A program made the translations under genes and the position numbers. Shown piece by piece: positions 35,809 to 46,973 of a stretch of 64,000 nt of DNA. How positions within the stretch are numbered: the stretch's first letter is position 1; each line of letters begins with the position of its first letter. Under the pieces are notes generated by a model that saw only the letters and a program-made list of their open reading frames with translations, was not told the origin of the DNA and ran no database searches. The stretch comes from Acidobacteria bacterium Ga0077534 (GTDB lineage Bacteria > Acidobacteriota > Blastocatellia > Pyrinomonadales > Pyrinomonadaceae): the NCBI GenBank assembly GCA_001464455.1, contig LNEI01000004.1:62001-126000 (forward strand). Direction: 5' to 3'.

Positions 35809-37497
35809 CTAAGCTTTGCCGATCTCTTCGACGAAAGTGACCCGGTTGATCTCATGCAGAGTCGTCAGGCCGAGAAATACCTTCTTAATAGCAGACTCGC
35901 GCAAAGATTTCAGTCCCTCCTTCTCGGCTTGACGGCGGATCTCAGAACCCGGGCGACGTTCGACGATCATTTCGCGGATCGGATCTGACATATCGAGCAG
36001 TTCGTGGATGGCAGTTCGGCCGCGGTAGCCCGTATGATTACACGCGTCGCACCCTACACTTCGATAGAAGATCTGTCCCGCCGGCAGACGGCTTCGTACC
36101 ATCCCTGACTCAAAAAGTTCTTCGTCCGTCGGATCATAAGCCCGTTTACAAACCGGACACAACATTCTGACCAGACGTTGGGCTAGCACGCAGTTCAGGG
36201 CGGACACGAAGTTGTACGGCTCGACGCCCATGTTTATGAAGCGGCCGATGACATCGATCACGTTATTGGCGTGAACCGTAGTAAAAACAAGGTGGCCTGT
36301 AAGTGCCGACTGGATAGCGATCTGCGCAGTCTCTTCGTCGCGGATCTCACCGACCATGACCTTATCCGGGTCGTGGCGGAGGATCGAGCGAAGGCCTCGA
36401 GCAAAGGTCAGTCCTTTCTTTTCGTTCACAGGGATCTGCATGATTCCCTGCAGCTGATACTCGACCGGGTCCTCGATCGTGATGATCTTGTCTTCCTCGG
36501 CACGGATCTCGTTTAATGCTCCATAGAGCGTTGTCGTCTTACCCGAACCAGTCGGCCCTGTTACGAGGACCATCCCGTATGGTTCTTTAATATAAAGGCG
36601 GAACCGGGCAACGTCGTCAGGGTCAAATCCGACGACATCCAGACTCAGGTTCTTAAATTCTTCTGATATCTGTTCCTTGTCGAGAATACGAATAACGCAG
36701 TTCTCACCGTAAGCAGACGGCAGGATCGAGACACGAAAATCTACCGTACGCCCTTTATACCGGACCCGAAAACGGCCGTCCTGCGGGATGCGGCGTTCTG
36801 CGATGTCGAGCTCGGACATGACCTTGATACGTGAGATCAGCGTCTGGTGAAACGACATGTCTATCGGATCGACCTTTTGATACAAAGCGCCATCGATACG
36901 AAACTTTACACGGACATCACGGTCGCCGGCTTCGATATGTATATCTGACGAACGCGATTCCATCGCATTGTACAGGATCGTGTCGACGAGTTTGATGATC
37001 GGCGACATCTCGGTGTCAGAAGCCAAACGGTCGAGATCCAGAACCTCGTCGCCGTTCTCGGTTTCCTTCAGTAGCGACATCTTGAAACCAGAGGCTGCTT
37101 CCTGCAAAACACGCTGCGTCGAATCGCCTTTCCGCAAAACAACATCTATCGCTCCGGCGGTTGCGACGTGAGGTACGATGCGGACGTTGAGGACATTCTC
37201 GAGTTCATCGAGCCGTTCCAAATTGGTCGGATCGGCCATGGCGACGTGCAGATTATTCCCGTCACGCCGGAGCGGAACGAACTGGTTGCGAAGCATCAGG
37301 TCGACCGGGAGCCGCGTTACTTCGTGAACGTCTACCGGCGAATCCCCTTCGGGCGGAAGCAGATCGATATACGGAAGCCTGTACCGCATCGCGAGGGCCC
37401 GGGCCTCCTTCACCTCCGGCGGGTCCTTGTCGAGAAAATCGGCGACGGCAATGGTAGAGGCGCTGACAGTTTTTTCTGTGTTGACTTGTTCGTTCAT
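35809..37497 (-). CDS. pilB: Type IV pilus assembly / type II secretion ATPase (PilB/GspE family)
   Basis: The N-terminal region (about residues 1-150) has the MshEN-type fold (RLPVDLMLRNQFVPLRRDGN). The AAA+-like core has Walker A GPTGSGKTTTLYGALNEIRA (about 325), Asp box, Walker B and His box (LTGHLVFTTVHANN). Two Cys pairs (CPVCKRAY and CDACNHTGYRGR) bind zinc near the C-terminus. Powers pilus extension or pseudopilus assembly from the cytoplasm. It is followed upstream by the cognate platform gene six bases away, forming a two-gene unit. No pilin genes lie in the window. Confidence 0.9.
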   Translation of the reverse strand: MNEQVNTEKTVSASTIAVADFLDKDPPEVKEARALAMRYRLPYIDLLPPEGDSPVDVHEVTRLPVDLMLRNQFVPLRRDGNNLHVAMADPTNLERLDELENVLNVRIVPHVATAGAIDVVLRKGDSTQRVLQEAASGFKMSLLKETENGDEVLDLDRLASDTEMSPIIKLVDTILYNAMESRSSDIHIEAGDRDVRVKFRIDGALYQKVDPIDMSFHQTLISRIKVMSELDIAERRIPQDGRFRVRYKGRTVDFRVSILPSAYGENCVIRILDKEQISEEFKNLSLDVVGFDPDDVARFRLYIKEPYGMVLVTGPTGSGKTTTLYGALNEIRAEEDKIITIEDPVEYQLQGIMQIPVNEKKGLTFARGLRSILRHDPDKVMVGEIRDEETAQIAIQSALTGHLVFTTVHANNVIDVIGRFINMGVEPYNFVSALNCVLAQRLVRMLCPVCKRAYDPTDEELFESGMVRSRLPAGQIFYRSVGCDACNHTGYRGRTAIHELLDMSDPIREMIVERRPGSEIRRQAEKEGLKSLRESAIKKVFLGLTTLHEINRVTFVEEIGKA

Positions 37498-37503
37498 TAG
37501 GGT

Positions 37504-38736
37504 TTAGTTCTTGCCGCCCGGTCCTGCCGAGATCATTTGGATGATGGGTAGATAAATTGCGAGTAGGATCGTTATGACGATCGCTGCCATTACCATGAGA
37601 ATCATCGGCTCGAGAAGCGTCGTAAATTGTTCAAGCCGCACTTCTGCTTCAGCATCGTAAAAGGTCGCAACCTCATCGAGCATCTCACGCAAACTTCCTG
37701 ACTTTTCACCGATGCCGATCATATCGAGGGCCAGTTCGGGCAGCCAATTCGCCTGTTCCAGAGCTTCAGTAAAACCGCGCCCTTCACGGATAAGCGCTGA
37801 AACTCCCTGGCTGCGGCGGCGCAGTTCAAGATTATTTATCGACTGCGACGCGATCTCCCACGATTCGGGAACCGTAATACCACCCGAGATAAGCGTCGAA
37901 AGCGACCGCGTAAGTTGGGCCGTCGTCATGTTTCGGATCAATTGTCCGGCTACAGGTATCTTCAGCAAAAATCTATGCAAAAGAAGCTTCCCTGAGTTTG
38001 TTCGTAGCCAGATGAAAAGACCGAGCCCGCCGATGACCGTCAGAGGAAGCAGCCAATAGGCGTTGCCGATCACGGTGTTTGAGAACCAAAGTACGGCAAG
38101 CGTAACACTGGGCAAGGTCTTGTTCGCCGCGAGGCTCTTGAACAAGTCCGACATTCGCGGAACGATGTAGAGCGTGAGGAACGCAACCATGATCACAGCC
38201 GCTAAAAGCAGAAAGGCTGGATAGGCGAGAGCACCCCTGAGCTTGCGGGAAACCCCGACACTTCTCTTTAGATAAGTAACAAATCTGGAGAGAACGTCGT
38301 CAAGGGCTCCGCTTTTTTCACCTGCCAGAATGGACGCGGTATATATCTTCGGAAACAGGCCCTGAGCCTCAAAGGCTTCTGATAGAGGGATGCCGCTCTT
38401 GATCTTTTCCTCAACATCGGCAAGGACAGCACGAAGATTTGCGGAACCGGAGCGCGTTTTCAGCAGCCCTATCGCCTGCAAAACAGGGATGCCGGCACGA
38501 AGAAGGGCGGAAAACTGTTGATTAAACAGCAGGAAATCGGCTTGTTTTACCTTTCCTTTACTACTGCCGCCGAGCGATAGTACCGAAGAAAGCCCCTCGG
38601 ACGAACTCGAAACGGCGAAAACCTTGAACCCCTCGCTTTCGAGACGCATTCGCGCGTCGGCCGCACCCGCGGCTTCGACGATCTTTGTTACGATCTCGCC
38701 CGATGGCGTCCCTAATCGGCAAATAAACTCGGTCAT
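37504..38736 (-). CDS. pilC: Type IV pilus / type II secretion inner-membrane platform protein (PilC/GspF family)
   Basis: About 410 aa with two duplicated GspF domains: FNQQFSALLRAGIPVLQAIG (about residue 80) and TTAQLTRSLSTLISGGITVP (about 275), each with GEKSG-type loops (ILAGEKSGALDDVLSRF; MIGIGEKSGSLREML), and three membrane helices (about 180-200, 225-245 and the C-terminal ILMVMAAIVITILLAIYLPI). The start is ATG 38736 (MTEFICRLG); the frame extends upstream to 38916 without coding character. Confidence 0.9.
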   Translation of the reverse strand: MTEFICRLGTPSGEIVTKIVEAAGAADARMRLESEGFKVFAVSSSSEGLSSVLSLGGSSKGKVKQADFLLFNQQFSALLRAGIPVLQAIGLLKTRSGSANLRAVLADVEEKIKSGIPLSEAFEAQGLFPKIYTASILAGEKSGALDDVLSRFVTYLKRSVGVSRKLRGALAYPAFLLLAAVIMVAFLTLYIVPRMSDLFKSLAANKTLPSVTLAVLWFSNTVIGNAYWLLPLTVIGGLGLFIWLRTNSGKLLLHRFLLKIPVAGQLIRNMTTAQLTRSLSTLISGGITVPESWEIASQSINNLELRRRSQGVSALIREGRGFTEALEQANWLPELALDMIGIGEKSGSLREMLDEVATFYDAEAEVRLEQFTTLLEPMILMVMAAIVITILLAIYLPIIQMISAGPGGKN

Positions 38737-38892
38737 AAATAACAGATCAGGGCAAACGAATACCCAAAGCGGAAGAAACTTTTCCGAATTATAACACGCT
38801 GAATTAAGGCTTTGGTTCCATCCATTTACACCCTCATTTTTTTTGCCGACAGAAACAACCGTTCCTACACAATTCAACATCCAACAATTATC

Positions 38893-38921
38893 TTGCGGAA
38901 GTTGTATTCTTTCCATAGAAT
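38893..38921 (+). promoter_or_regulatory. Candidate promoter of the VWFA gene pair
   Basis: TTGCGG (38893-38898) and TAGAAT (38916-38921) have a 17-base spacer and lie 22 bases before ATG 38944, which is preceded by a strong GAGGGG ribosome site. Confidence 0.45.
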
Positions 38922-38943
38922 AGCGTTACATTTGAGGGGAATA

Positions 38944-39951
38944 ATGGGTGTTTTACGATCAATGCGTCTCGGTACTTTACCAGTACTGATGCGCTCCGGT
39001 TTGTTGGTTCTGCTTTCTCTTTTTGCCATACCGATCGCGTTCGCACAGCAAGCCTCTCCCCCCGTCCCAGTTCCGTCCCCGACGGTCGACCCTGACGATG
39101 GCCCTATACGAGTTAAAACGGATCTTGTCACCCTTACATTGACCGTTACCGACCCTTATGGCCGTTATGTCTCCGGGCTAACAAAATCGGCTTTTCAGAT
39201 AACCGACAATAACCAGCCTCAGGAAATTACGTACTTTAGCGATGCTGACGCTCCAATTTCCATAGGTATTCTGTTCGATGTTTCCGGCTCAATGAGCAGC
39301 GAAAAGATCAAGAGGGCAAAAAAAGCTCTTGAAAGGTTTATTGCGACAAGCCATCCCTCAGATGAGTATTTCCTGATCGCCTTTAATAATCGAGCTCAAC
39401 TATTAATGGATAGGACTCGCGATGGCGAGGGATTGCTCCGGCAGCTTACACTTGTTCAGCCCAAGAACAACACGGCATTGTATGATGCGGTCTATCTTGG
39501 GGTAGAAAGGGTTACTCGCGGGACGCACAACAAAAGAGCGATCCTCATCATCAGTGATGGTCAGGACAATTCGTCGCGGTATAATTTTGGCGAAGTTCGT
39601 CGATTGATGAAGGAGTCGGATGTCGTAACCTACTCGGTGGGGATCATGGACCGCGGTGACGCGTCGAGTTCTTATGGGATGCAGGGACAAGCGTTTCTGG
39701 ATGAGATAAGTTCGGTTACGGGTGGTAAATCGTTTTACCCGGGAACGGATATCGAAATGGACGAGATCTTTGAACGGATCGCTCTCGAGCTCAGAAATCA
39801 ATATTCTATCGGCTATACCCCGAAGGATTTTCAGCCGGATGGGAAATGGCGAAAGGTTAAAACTAAGATAAAACCTCCAAGAGGTTTACCGCGTCTAACG
39901 GTGCGTGCTCGGGAGGGCTATTATGCCACTCCGACATCGATCATCCGCTAA
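38944..39951 (+). CDS. Secreted VWFA-domain protein of the acidobacterial type (first of two)
   Basis: A signal peptide (cleavage near IAFAQQ, about residue 35) and a Pro/Ser-rich linker precede IRVKTDLVTLTLTVTDPYGR, an Ig-like strand region, and a von Willebrand A domain with the metal site ILFDVSGSMSS (Asp-x-Ser-x-Ser, about residue 112), RAILIISDGQDNSSRY and the ending LRNQYSIGYTPKDF. This architecture matches the family described as acidobacterial VWFA-related (TIGR03436 style). Start set at ATG 38944 by GAGGGG and the signal peptide. Ligand and function are unknown; metal-dependent adhesion or envelope assembly is inferred. Confidence 0.85.
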   Translation: MGVLRSMRLGTLPVLMRSGLLVLLSLFAIPIAFAQQASPPVPVPSPTVDPDDGPIRVKTDLVTLTLTVTDPYGRYVSGLTKSAFQITDNNQPQEITYFSDADAPISIGILFDVSGSMSSEKIKRAKKALERFIATSHPSDEYFLIAFNNRAQLLMDRTRDGEGLLRQLTLVQPKNNTALYDAVYLGVERVTRGTHNKRAILIISDGQDNSSRYNFGEVRRLMKESDVVTYSVGIMDRGDASSSYGMQGQAFLDEISSVTGGKSFYPGTDIEMDEIFERIALELRNQYSIGYTPKDFQPDGKWRKVKTKIKPPRGLPRLTVRAREGYYATPTSIIR

Positions 39952-41081
39952 TGCTCGAAGGTTTGGAAAAAATGAACAGAATTTTATTAGCTGCCGCCGC
40001 AGCGTCTTTGCTGGTCGGCGGCTTTTCCTTGCGATCAAGTGATCTTAATGTAAGCGCTCAGTCGACGATGCCGTCGCCAAGGGTTTCCGCCACCCCGACT
40101 CCGACGCCCGCCCCGCCAAAGCTTGCTTCGGAGACTCCGACGCCGAACCCAATAGCGGCAATTACTGATCCGAACGAAGTGATCAAAGTCGAGACCGAAC
40201 TTGTCAATTTGAATGTTCGCGTACTCGACCGTAATGGACGCCCGATCAATAGCCTGCAGCAACGGGAATTTAAGATCCTCGAGGACGGAGTTCCGCAGCA
40301 GATCGAATTTTTTGAAAAGGCGGAGGTCCCAACGAATTACGGTATCGTTATCGACAATTCAGGTTCGATGCGGCAGCTGTTAGAGAAGGTGGTCGAGGCG
40401 GGTAAGGTTTTGATCAATACAAACAAACCCGCTGATGAGTCGATGATCATCCGCTTCGTCGGACGTGACAAGATCGAGATCGAACAGCCGTTTACTACAA
40501 GTAAAACTGACCTGATCGACGCGTTAGACAATCTTTATATTGAAGGTGGACAGACCGCAATTATCGATGCGGTTTACCTTGCAGTCGAGAATATCGACGA
40601 GTACGAAAAAAACAAAAAGGACGGAGCCCCTAAACGGCGTGCTTTGATCCTCGTTTCGGATGGCGAGGACCGCAACAGCTATTACAACGAAAAGCAGCTT
40701 TTCGAACTGCTTCGTGAATCGGAAGTACAGATATATGTCATCGGTTTCGTCGACGAGCTAAGCAAAGAGGGAGGCTTTATCAGCAAAAGTCCACGTGACA
40801 AGGCTAAGTCATTCCTCGAACGGCTTGCAACTGAGTCGGGCGGTAAAGCATACTTTCCAGCTAATGCCGCCGTCCTTCCGGATCTGGCCCGAGAGATCTC
40901 AAACGAACTTCGGACGCAGTACTCGATTGGGTACATCCCGTCTAACGATAAAAAGGACGGAACGTTTCGAAATATCAAGGTCCAGATCGACGATGGTCCA
41001 AACAAAGAAAAACGTATTGCTGTAACGCGGGCTGGCCGAATCGCCGAGGGTGCACCGGCAACCACGTCGATAAAGAAATAA
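39951..41081 (+). CDS. Secreted VWFA-domain protein of the acidobacterial type (second of two)
   Basis: A paralogue of the preceding gene, whose stop overlaps its start as TAATG (coupled translation). Signal peptide (RILLAAAAASLLVGGFS), Pro/Thr-rich linker, then IKVETELVNLNVRVLDRNGR, the metal site YGIVIDNSGSMRQLL (Asp-x-Ser-x-Ser), RALILVSDGEDRNSYYNE and LRTQYSIGYIPSND. The two proteins align from end to end by eye, a tandem duplication. A terminator follows. Confidence 0.85.
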   Translation: MLEGLEKMNRILLAAAAASLLVGGFSLRSSDLNVSAQSTMPSPRVSATPTPTPAPPKLASETPTPNPIAAITDPNEVIKVETELVNLNVRVLDRNGRPINSLQQREFKILEDGVPQQIEFFEKAEVPTNYGIVIDNSGSMRQLLEKVVEAGKVLINTNKPADESMIIRFVGRDKIEIEQPFTTSKTDLIDALDNLYIEGGQTAIIDAVYLAVENIDEYEKNKKDGAPKRRALILVSDGEDRNSYYNEKQLFELLRESEVQIYVIGFVDELSKEGGFISKSPRDKAKSFLERLATESGGKAYFPANAAVLPDLAREISNELRTQYSIGYIPSNDKKDGTFRNIKVQIDDGPNKEKRIAVTRAGRIAEGAPATTSIKK

Positions 41082-41098
41082 CAGTGGAACCTTATGTC

Positions 41099-41130
41099 AA
41101 AAAAGCCGCTCGACGACGAGCGGCTTTTTT
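41099..41130. terminator. Strong bidirectional terminator
   Basis: AAAAAAGCCGCTCG (41099-41112) and CGAGCGGCTTTTTT (41117-41130) form a 14-base perfect inverted repeat with a 4-base loop and T runs on both strands, placed between the VWFA pair and the convergent BMC operon. Confidence 0.93.
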
Positions 41131-41162
41131 AATTTAGAACCTAGATAATCTCTGTCTATCGA

Positions 41163-41480
41163 TCATTCCGGAACTGAACCCGAGATCTTCTTTCTGGTAG
41201 TCTCGCCCGTTCTAAGGACCGGAATACCCTCATCAACTTCATCATGGGGTCGCGGTATCACGTGTGTGGCGGTAACGGTTCCGATCCGCCTCGCCGCGGC
41301 TGCACCGGCATCGACGGCTGCCTTCACGGCTCCTACTTCACCGCGAACGATAGCAGTGACCAGGCCGGCATCGATCCGCTCATAGCCGACGAGCGTGACG
41401 TTCGCGGCTTTGACCATCGCATCGGCTGCCTCGATCATCGCGACCAGGCCAAAACACTCAACCATTCCAAGAGCTTGCAT
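41163..41480 (-). CDS. BMC-domain hexameric shell protein (BMC-H), PduA/EutM-like
   Basis: One BMC domain at about residues 1-85: [20 protein letters not shown], the core [18 protein letters not shown] and [20 protein letters not shown], then [14 protein letters not shown]. Such proteins form the hexagonal tiles of bacterial microcompartment shells, with a central pore for metabolites. A tail of about 20 residues rich in Thr/Arg follows. It is the last gene of a five-gene operon and lies 15 bases after the 33-residue membrane peptide. Confidence 0.95.
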   Translation of the reverse strand: MQALGMVECFGLVAMIEAADAMVKAANVTLVGYERIDAGLVTAIVRGEVGAVKAAVDAGAAAARRIGTVTATHVIPRPHDEVDEGIPVLRTGETTRKKISGSVPE

Positions 41481-41495
41481 AAAACCGTCCTAATT

Positions 41496-41597
41496 CTAAC
41501 GCCGATTCTTTAGTTTCGCCAGCAAGAATATCACTAGAGCCAGCACCCCAACGCCGACGAAAACTGCCAGAAAGAATATACCTATCGCAGACACCAT
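41496..41597 (-). CDS. 33-residue membrane peptide inside the BMC operon
   Basis: A short frame starting ATG 41597 encodes MVSAIGIFFLAVFVGVGVLA and continues as a hydrophobic helix that ends in the basic residues KLKNRR, so one membrane span with a positive cytoplasmic end. It starts six bases after the stop of the zinc-ribbon gene and ends 15 bases before the shell gene, in the same direction, which makes real translation plausible. No family recognised. Confidence 0.6.
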   Translation of the reverse strand: MVSAIGIFFLAVFVGVGVLALVIFLLAKLKNRR

Positions 41598-41603
41598 AAC
41601 GGG

Positions 41604-42020
41604 CTATTTCCAGATCACGGTAAACTGAACAATGAGCGCCGCCAATATTGCGATCAGAAGAGTGGCCAACAGCAAGCTTATGCCGGGCGATTCGTCAGCA
41701 CTTTCCCAAGTGAATTCTCTCGAGGTTTTTCGCTGGCTGACACGAGCTTTCCGCCTCTCTGCGGCGGCTTTGGCCAATTTCTTGTCCTCTTCCTCGTCAA
41801 ATTTCAACTTCTCGGCCAGGTCGTCAAGTGCTGCTTTCGTTTTGGCATCGACATCCAGTCCTTCTACGGCTGGCACTTCGTCAAGACGGGGCTCAACTTC
41901 CTCGCTTTTCAGCTCGCTGACCGGTACGCCGCAATTGTAGCAAAAGGCCGTTCCTTCACGAACATCGACTCCGCAGTTCTCACAAATGTCCTTTTCTAAG
42001 ACGGCTTCAGTCATATTCAC
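41604..42020 (-). CDS. Zinc-ribbon protein with C-terminal membrane anchor in the BMC operon
   Basis: The N-terminus has a zinc ribbon ([19 protein letters not shown], about residues 13-31). A long acidic/basic helical stretch follows ([20 protein letters not shown]), and a C-terminal membrane helix ends the protein ([20 protein letters not shown]). The start (GTG 42020 or ATG 42014) overlaps the aldehyde dehydrogenase stop. Not a standard BMC component; it could tether cargo or shell to the membrane, which is inference. Confidence 0.75.
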   Translation of the reverse strand: MNMTEAVLEKDICENCGVDVREGTAFCYNCGVPVSELKSEEVEPRLDEVPAVEGLDVDAKTKAALDDLAEKLKFDEEEDKKLAKAAAERRKARVSQRKTSREFTWESADESPGISLLLATLLIAILAALIVQFTVIWK

Positions 42021-43729
42021 AGAACAGCGAAAACTTCTTTTTCATCCCCTAGATCGCGTGCCGAGGGGGTTATTATCGTTTTCTTAGAGACGTAGATTTT
42101 CTCGCCCGCATTGACCGCTCGCCGAACGTCGTCCTCGCTGACGAAATCGACAGTTGCGATCGGCACCGGTTTCTGTACCGCATTTTCAGGAGTTATCTCA
42201 TGAACGACCGCCGTGACATCGGATACGGCATCAACCTGCGGCTTTGCCGGGGCTTGAGGTACCTCCGCTATCTTTTTACTAAGAAAACTGTCAACGATGG
42301 CCGCAATATCTTCACGTCGCGGCAGGCTCTTCTTCGAGGCCGTCGGCGGCGACTCGAGCTTACGGTCAGCGACGACCCCGGCATTGATCGGCTTCGACTC
42401 GAATGCGACACGTTTTATATCCATCAAATGCATCGGCGTTATGTTATCCGAAGTAACATTGCCGCCCCACGAACCACAACCGAGCGTCATCGATGGGGCA
42501 AGATCGGTCGTCAGTCCGATCGCACCGTGTGTGGTTGGTGAATTGATGATAACGCGAGCCGCAGGCATCTGCTCGCCATATCGAATCGCGGCTGATCGAT
42601 CCTGCGTGTGCATACCCGCAGTATGGCCCATTCCGCCATATTGCAGGATCTCAACACAGCGAGATGCCCCTTGCTCAACTCCGTCTACGACGAAGAAGGC
42701 GAGCGTTGGCGACAGTTTTTCGACTGACCACGGATGATCGCGTCCAACACCTGCGCAGTCTGCGATCAAACATCGAGTACTTTCAGGGATCGGCACCCCG
42801 GCAAGATTCGCAATGTAGGCGGCTGATTTTCCGACGATCCCTGCATTTAAAGTACGCTGGGGAGTCAGCAGTATTTTAGCTACTTTCTCGGCTTCAGAAG
42901 GATCAAGGAAATAAGCTCCCTGCTTGCGAAACTGTTCCCGAACTTCAGCTTCGACAGGAGCGTCGACCACGACCGATTGTTCCGAAGCACAGATCGTACC
43001 GTTATCAAAACACGTTCCAGTCAGAATATCAGCGACGGCTTTTGCGACGTTTGCAGAGCGTTCGATGAAGACCGGTACATTTCCGGGGCCGACGCCAAAC
43101 GCGGGTTTTCCCGACGAATAAGCCGCTCGTACGAGTCCGGTTCCGCCCGTCGCTAGAATAACCGCTGTTTTGCGGTGCTTCATCAGCGTTTCAGTACCCT
43201 CGATCGTTGAATTCGTGAGACAGATGATGGCATTCGCGGGAAGTCCCGCCTTCATGCCCGCTTCCTTCATTATGCGAGCGGTCTCCGCGATACAGCCAGC
43301 GGCCGAAGGATGCGGCGAAAGGACGATAGTATTCCGCGATTTTATAGCGATAATTATCTTGTATATCGCCGTCGATGTTGGGTTTGTTGACGGAATGATC
43401 GCCGCAACCACGCCACGCGGACTTGCGATCTCGACGATATTGCCGTTGTCTCTGACAACACCAACGGTTTTGAGGCTGCGAAAATGATTCCAAACGTCTT
43501 CAGCGGCAAACCGATTCTTTTCCTTCTTGTCGTCTGCTTTGCCAAATCCGGTTTCCTCGTTCGCGAGCCTCCCGAGACGTTCAGCATTTGATAGGGCGAC
43601 GGCGGACATTGCGTCGCAGATCGAGTCGATGGCCGCTTGATCAAATCTACTGACAGACTGAACGGCAAACGACGCGGCCTCAACCGCGTCGCGAGCTTCC
43701 TGCTGAGCTATCAGGTCTTTATCAGTCAT
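42017..43729 (-). CDS. BMC-associated CoA-acylating aldehyde dehydrogenase with C-terminal extension
   Basis: Residues 1-450 are an aldehyde dehydrogenase of the acylating type (AdhE/EutE/PduP-like): [40 protein letters not shown] and the catalytic Cys in [15 protein letters not shown] (about residue 248). These enzymes oxidise an aldehyde to the acyl-CoA with NAD. A linker then carries a short amphipathic helix ([20 protein letters not shown]), like known BMC encapsulation peptides. The last 45 residues contain [20 protein letters not shown] and [11 protein letters not shown], a compact extra module. At 570 aa it is about 100 residues longer than usual. Confidence 0.88.
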   Translation of the reverse strand: MTDKDLIAQQEARDAVEAASFAVQSVSRFDQAAIDSICDAMSAVALSNAERLGRLANEETGFGKADDKKEKNRFAAEDVWNHFRSLKTVGVVRDNGNIVEIASPRGVVAAIIPSTNPTSTAIYKIIIAIKSRNTIVLSPHPSAAGCIAETARIMKEAGMKAGLPANAIICLTNSTIEGTETLMKHRKTAVILATGGTGLVRAAYSSGKPAFGVGPGNVPVFIERSANVAKAVADILTGTCFDNGTICASEQSVVVDAPVEAEVREQFRKQGAYFLDPSEAEKVAKILLTPQRTLNAGIVGKSAAYIANLAGVPIPESTRCLIADCAGVGRDHPWSVEKLSPTLAFFVVDGVEQGASRCVEILQYGGMGHTAGMHTQDRSAAIRYGEQMPAARVIINSPTTHGAIGLTTDLAPSMTLGCGSWGGNVTSDNITPMHLMDIKRVAFESKPINAGVVADRKLESPPTASKKSLPRREDIAAIVDSFLSKKIAEVPQAPAKPQVDAVSDVTAVVHEITPENAVQKPVPIATVDFVSEDDVRRAVNAGEKIYVSKKTIITPSARDLGDEKEVFAVL

Positions 43730-43757
43730 CGATCAGCGATAAGTCACCTTTCAGTGA

Positions 43758-44150
43758 TCAGCGTGTTTTGGATCTTGTGCCAGAGGCCGTTTCGCTACCG
43801 GTGGTCGCTCCACCTTCTCCAAGCTGTTTCGATCCGCCCTGAAGTGTCTTTTCGTCCGGGCTTAATCCGACTGCACCGCCTTTCGGTAAAACACGCTCAA
43901 CCTCGGAATGCGGCCGCGGAATAACATGTACGCTGATCAGCTCGCCCACGCGGCGTGCAGCGGCTGCACCGGCATCGGTCGCCGCCTTAACCGCCCCGAC
44001 GTCCCCGCGAACAAAGATCGTTACGTAACCGGCTCCGATATACTCTTTGCCGACAAGCTTGACATTCGCGGCTTTGACCATAGCATCGGCAGCCTCGACA
44101 GCACCGATGAAGCCCTTGGTCTCTACCATTCCTAAAGCCTCTAAACTCAT
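43758..44150 (-). CDS. BMC-domain hexameric shell protein (BMC-H) with extended tail
   Basis: First gene of the BMC operon. The BMC domain is at about residues 1-88 ([60 protein letters not shown]). A tail of about 40 residues rich in Gly, Ser, Thr and Lys follows, atypical for BMC-H. It differs from the second shell protein mainly in pore-loop and tail, so a mixed shell is possible. A good ribosome site (AGAGAGGAC) precedes the start. Confidence 0.95.
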   Translation of the reverse strand: MSLEALGMVETKGFIGAVEAADAMVKAANVKLVGKEYIGAGYVTIFVRGDVGAVKAATDAGAAAARRVGELISVHVIPRPHSEVERVLPKGGAVGLSPDEKTLQGGSKQLGEGGATTGSETASGTRSKTR

Positions 44151-44186
44151 TAATTTAGTCCTCTCTAATTGAATTACCTCTCAGAT

Positions 44187-44192
44187 ATTATA
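44187..44192 (-). promoter_or_regulatory. Perfect -10 hexamer upstream of the BMC operon
   Basis: TATAAT read on the minus strand, 37 bases before the shell gene start. The -35 at the right distance (CTTTGG) is poor, so an activator may be needed. Confidence 0.4.
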
Positions 44193-44241
44193 ATAAGTCG
44201 TACCCGATACCAAAGCGCTCCCGTAAATCCAAGGGAATCAA

Positions 44242-44271
44242 TTGACACGACGCCGATGGGAACGATATATT
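44242..44271 (+). promoter_or_regulatory. Candidate promoter of the RodZ-like gene
   Basis: TTGACA (44242-44247) and TATATT (44266-44271) are 18 bases apart, about 60 bases before ATG 44330. It diverges from the BMC promoter. Confidence 0.55.
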
Positions 44272-44329
44272 TCAACCATACGGTTGGCATTTTGGGGAGC
44301 GTAGATCCGCAGGTCGAGACAGTACAAGC

Positions 44330-45367
44330 ATGTCCTTAACTTTAGGCGAAAAATTGCGGCAGGCCCGTGAGGAGCGGGGGTTTACCCTCGGCGATGTGGC
44401 TGAACAGACTCGCATTTCATCGCTTTACCTTGAATCGATCGAAAATGACGATTACCGCATTCTTCCAGGTGGCATCTTTAATAAGGGCTTTGTGAAGTCC
44501 TACGCCAAGTTCGTTGGTATAAACGAGGCTGAGGCTCTGAGCGATTATTCGGCCCTTATCTCCTCTAATTCAAAAGGTGAGGACGAAGATTCGGTTAAGG
44601 TTTATCGTCCTGAGGTACTGACGGACGATCGTTCTTCGTCGATGCTTCCGACGATCATTTTAGCGGCGGTTATTCTTGGCTTAATGACGGCGGGGATCCT
44701 GTTTTTGGTAAATTACATCAGGCAGCCCCAGGAGCAACCAACCGTTGCCGCGAATACTGTTCCCGCCGCCAACACTTCCGGCGAAACTTCGCCCGAGCCG
44801 AGTTCATCGCCTGGCGAAACTCCGACGATGGAGTCGGTAAAGGTTGAATTCAAAGCGCTTACCGAAGCGGTTTCTCTAACAGCTACAAATGACGGTAAGA
44901 CTAGCAGTAATCTCGTCGCGGCGGGTACAAGCGCGAGTTTTGAACCGAAAGAGAGCCTCAAGCTTAGCTACTCGAAATCGCTTGCAAATGTTGTTTCGCT
45001 GACCATTAACGGTAAGGAGATCACCCTTCCTGCTCAGCCGCTGGTGCCAAGGCGGAATTCGATCGAATTCGAAATAAATAAGGATAATCTCGGTCAGATC
45101 TGGACGAATGGTGCGATCTCGGCTGAGGTGCCTGCGGCGTCTCCGGTTCCGGCTGCAAACATTGCGGTTCCGGCCGATGTTGCATCGACACCTACACCGG
45201 GTCCAACTGCATCTACTCCGGCTGCAACTCCGGTTCGAACGCCTTCACCTCGTCCAACGGCGAGTGCAAACGCGGCGACGAACTCCGCTCCGAGGCCAAC
45301 GCCCGAACGCAGGCCGGCAGGAACCCCCGCCGCTCAGCCCAGGCCGCCTGCGAGTAATCAGCCATGA
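44330..45367 (+). CDS. RodZ-like protein: helix-turn-helix, membrane helix, periplasmic domain
   Basis: A HTH_25-type domain opens the protein ([20 protein letters not shown] ... [15 protein letters not shown], residues 3-43). A membrane helix follows at about 105-128 ([20 protein letters not shown]), then a periplasmic DUF4115-like beta domain (about 165-255) and an 85-residue Pro/Thr/Ala-rich tail. RodZ links the MreB cytoskeleton to the cell-wall elongation machine. MreB genes are not in the window, so the name is by architecture. The hairpin after the gene can end transcription. Confidence 0.8.
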   Translation: MSLTLGEKLRQAREERGFTLGDVAEQTRISSLYLESIENDDYRILPGGIFNKGFVKSYAKFVGINEAEALSDYSALISSNSKGEDEDSVKVYRPEVLTDDRSSSMLPTIILAAVILGLMTAGILFLVNYIRQPQEQPTVAANTVPAANTSGETSPEPSSSPGETPTMESVKVEFKALTEAVSLTATNDGKTSSNLVAAGTSASFEPKESLKLSYSKSLANVVSLTINGKEITLPAQPLVPRRNSIEFEINKDNLGQIWTNGAISAEVPAASPVPAANIAVPADVASTPTPGPTASTPAATPVRTPSPRPTASANAATNSAPRPTPERRPAGTPAAQPRPPASNQP

Positions 45368-45388
45368 TTAGATTGCCAGGGCTTTTGA

Positions 45389-46921
<1,533 letters not shown>

Positions 46922-46973
46922 CGCAGCGATTCTAGATGGGAAAACAAGGGAGCGAAGTTTACTCGACCCCAAT

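Noticed and set aside
42017-44150. Complete ethanolamine or propanediol utilisation locus
   Set aside because: No lyase, diol dehydratase, cobalamin, phosphotransacylase or vertex-protein gene in the window.
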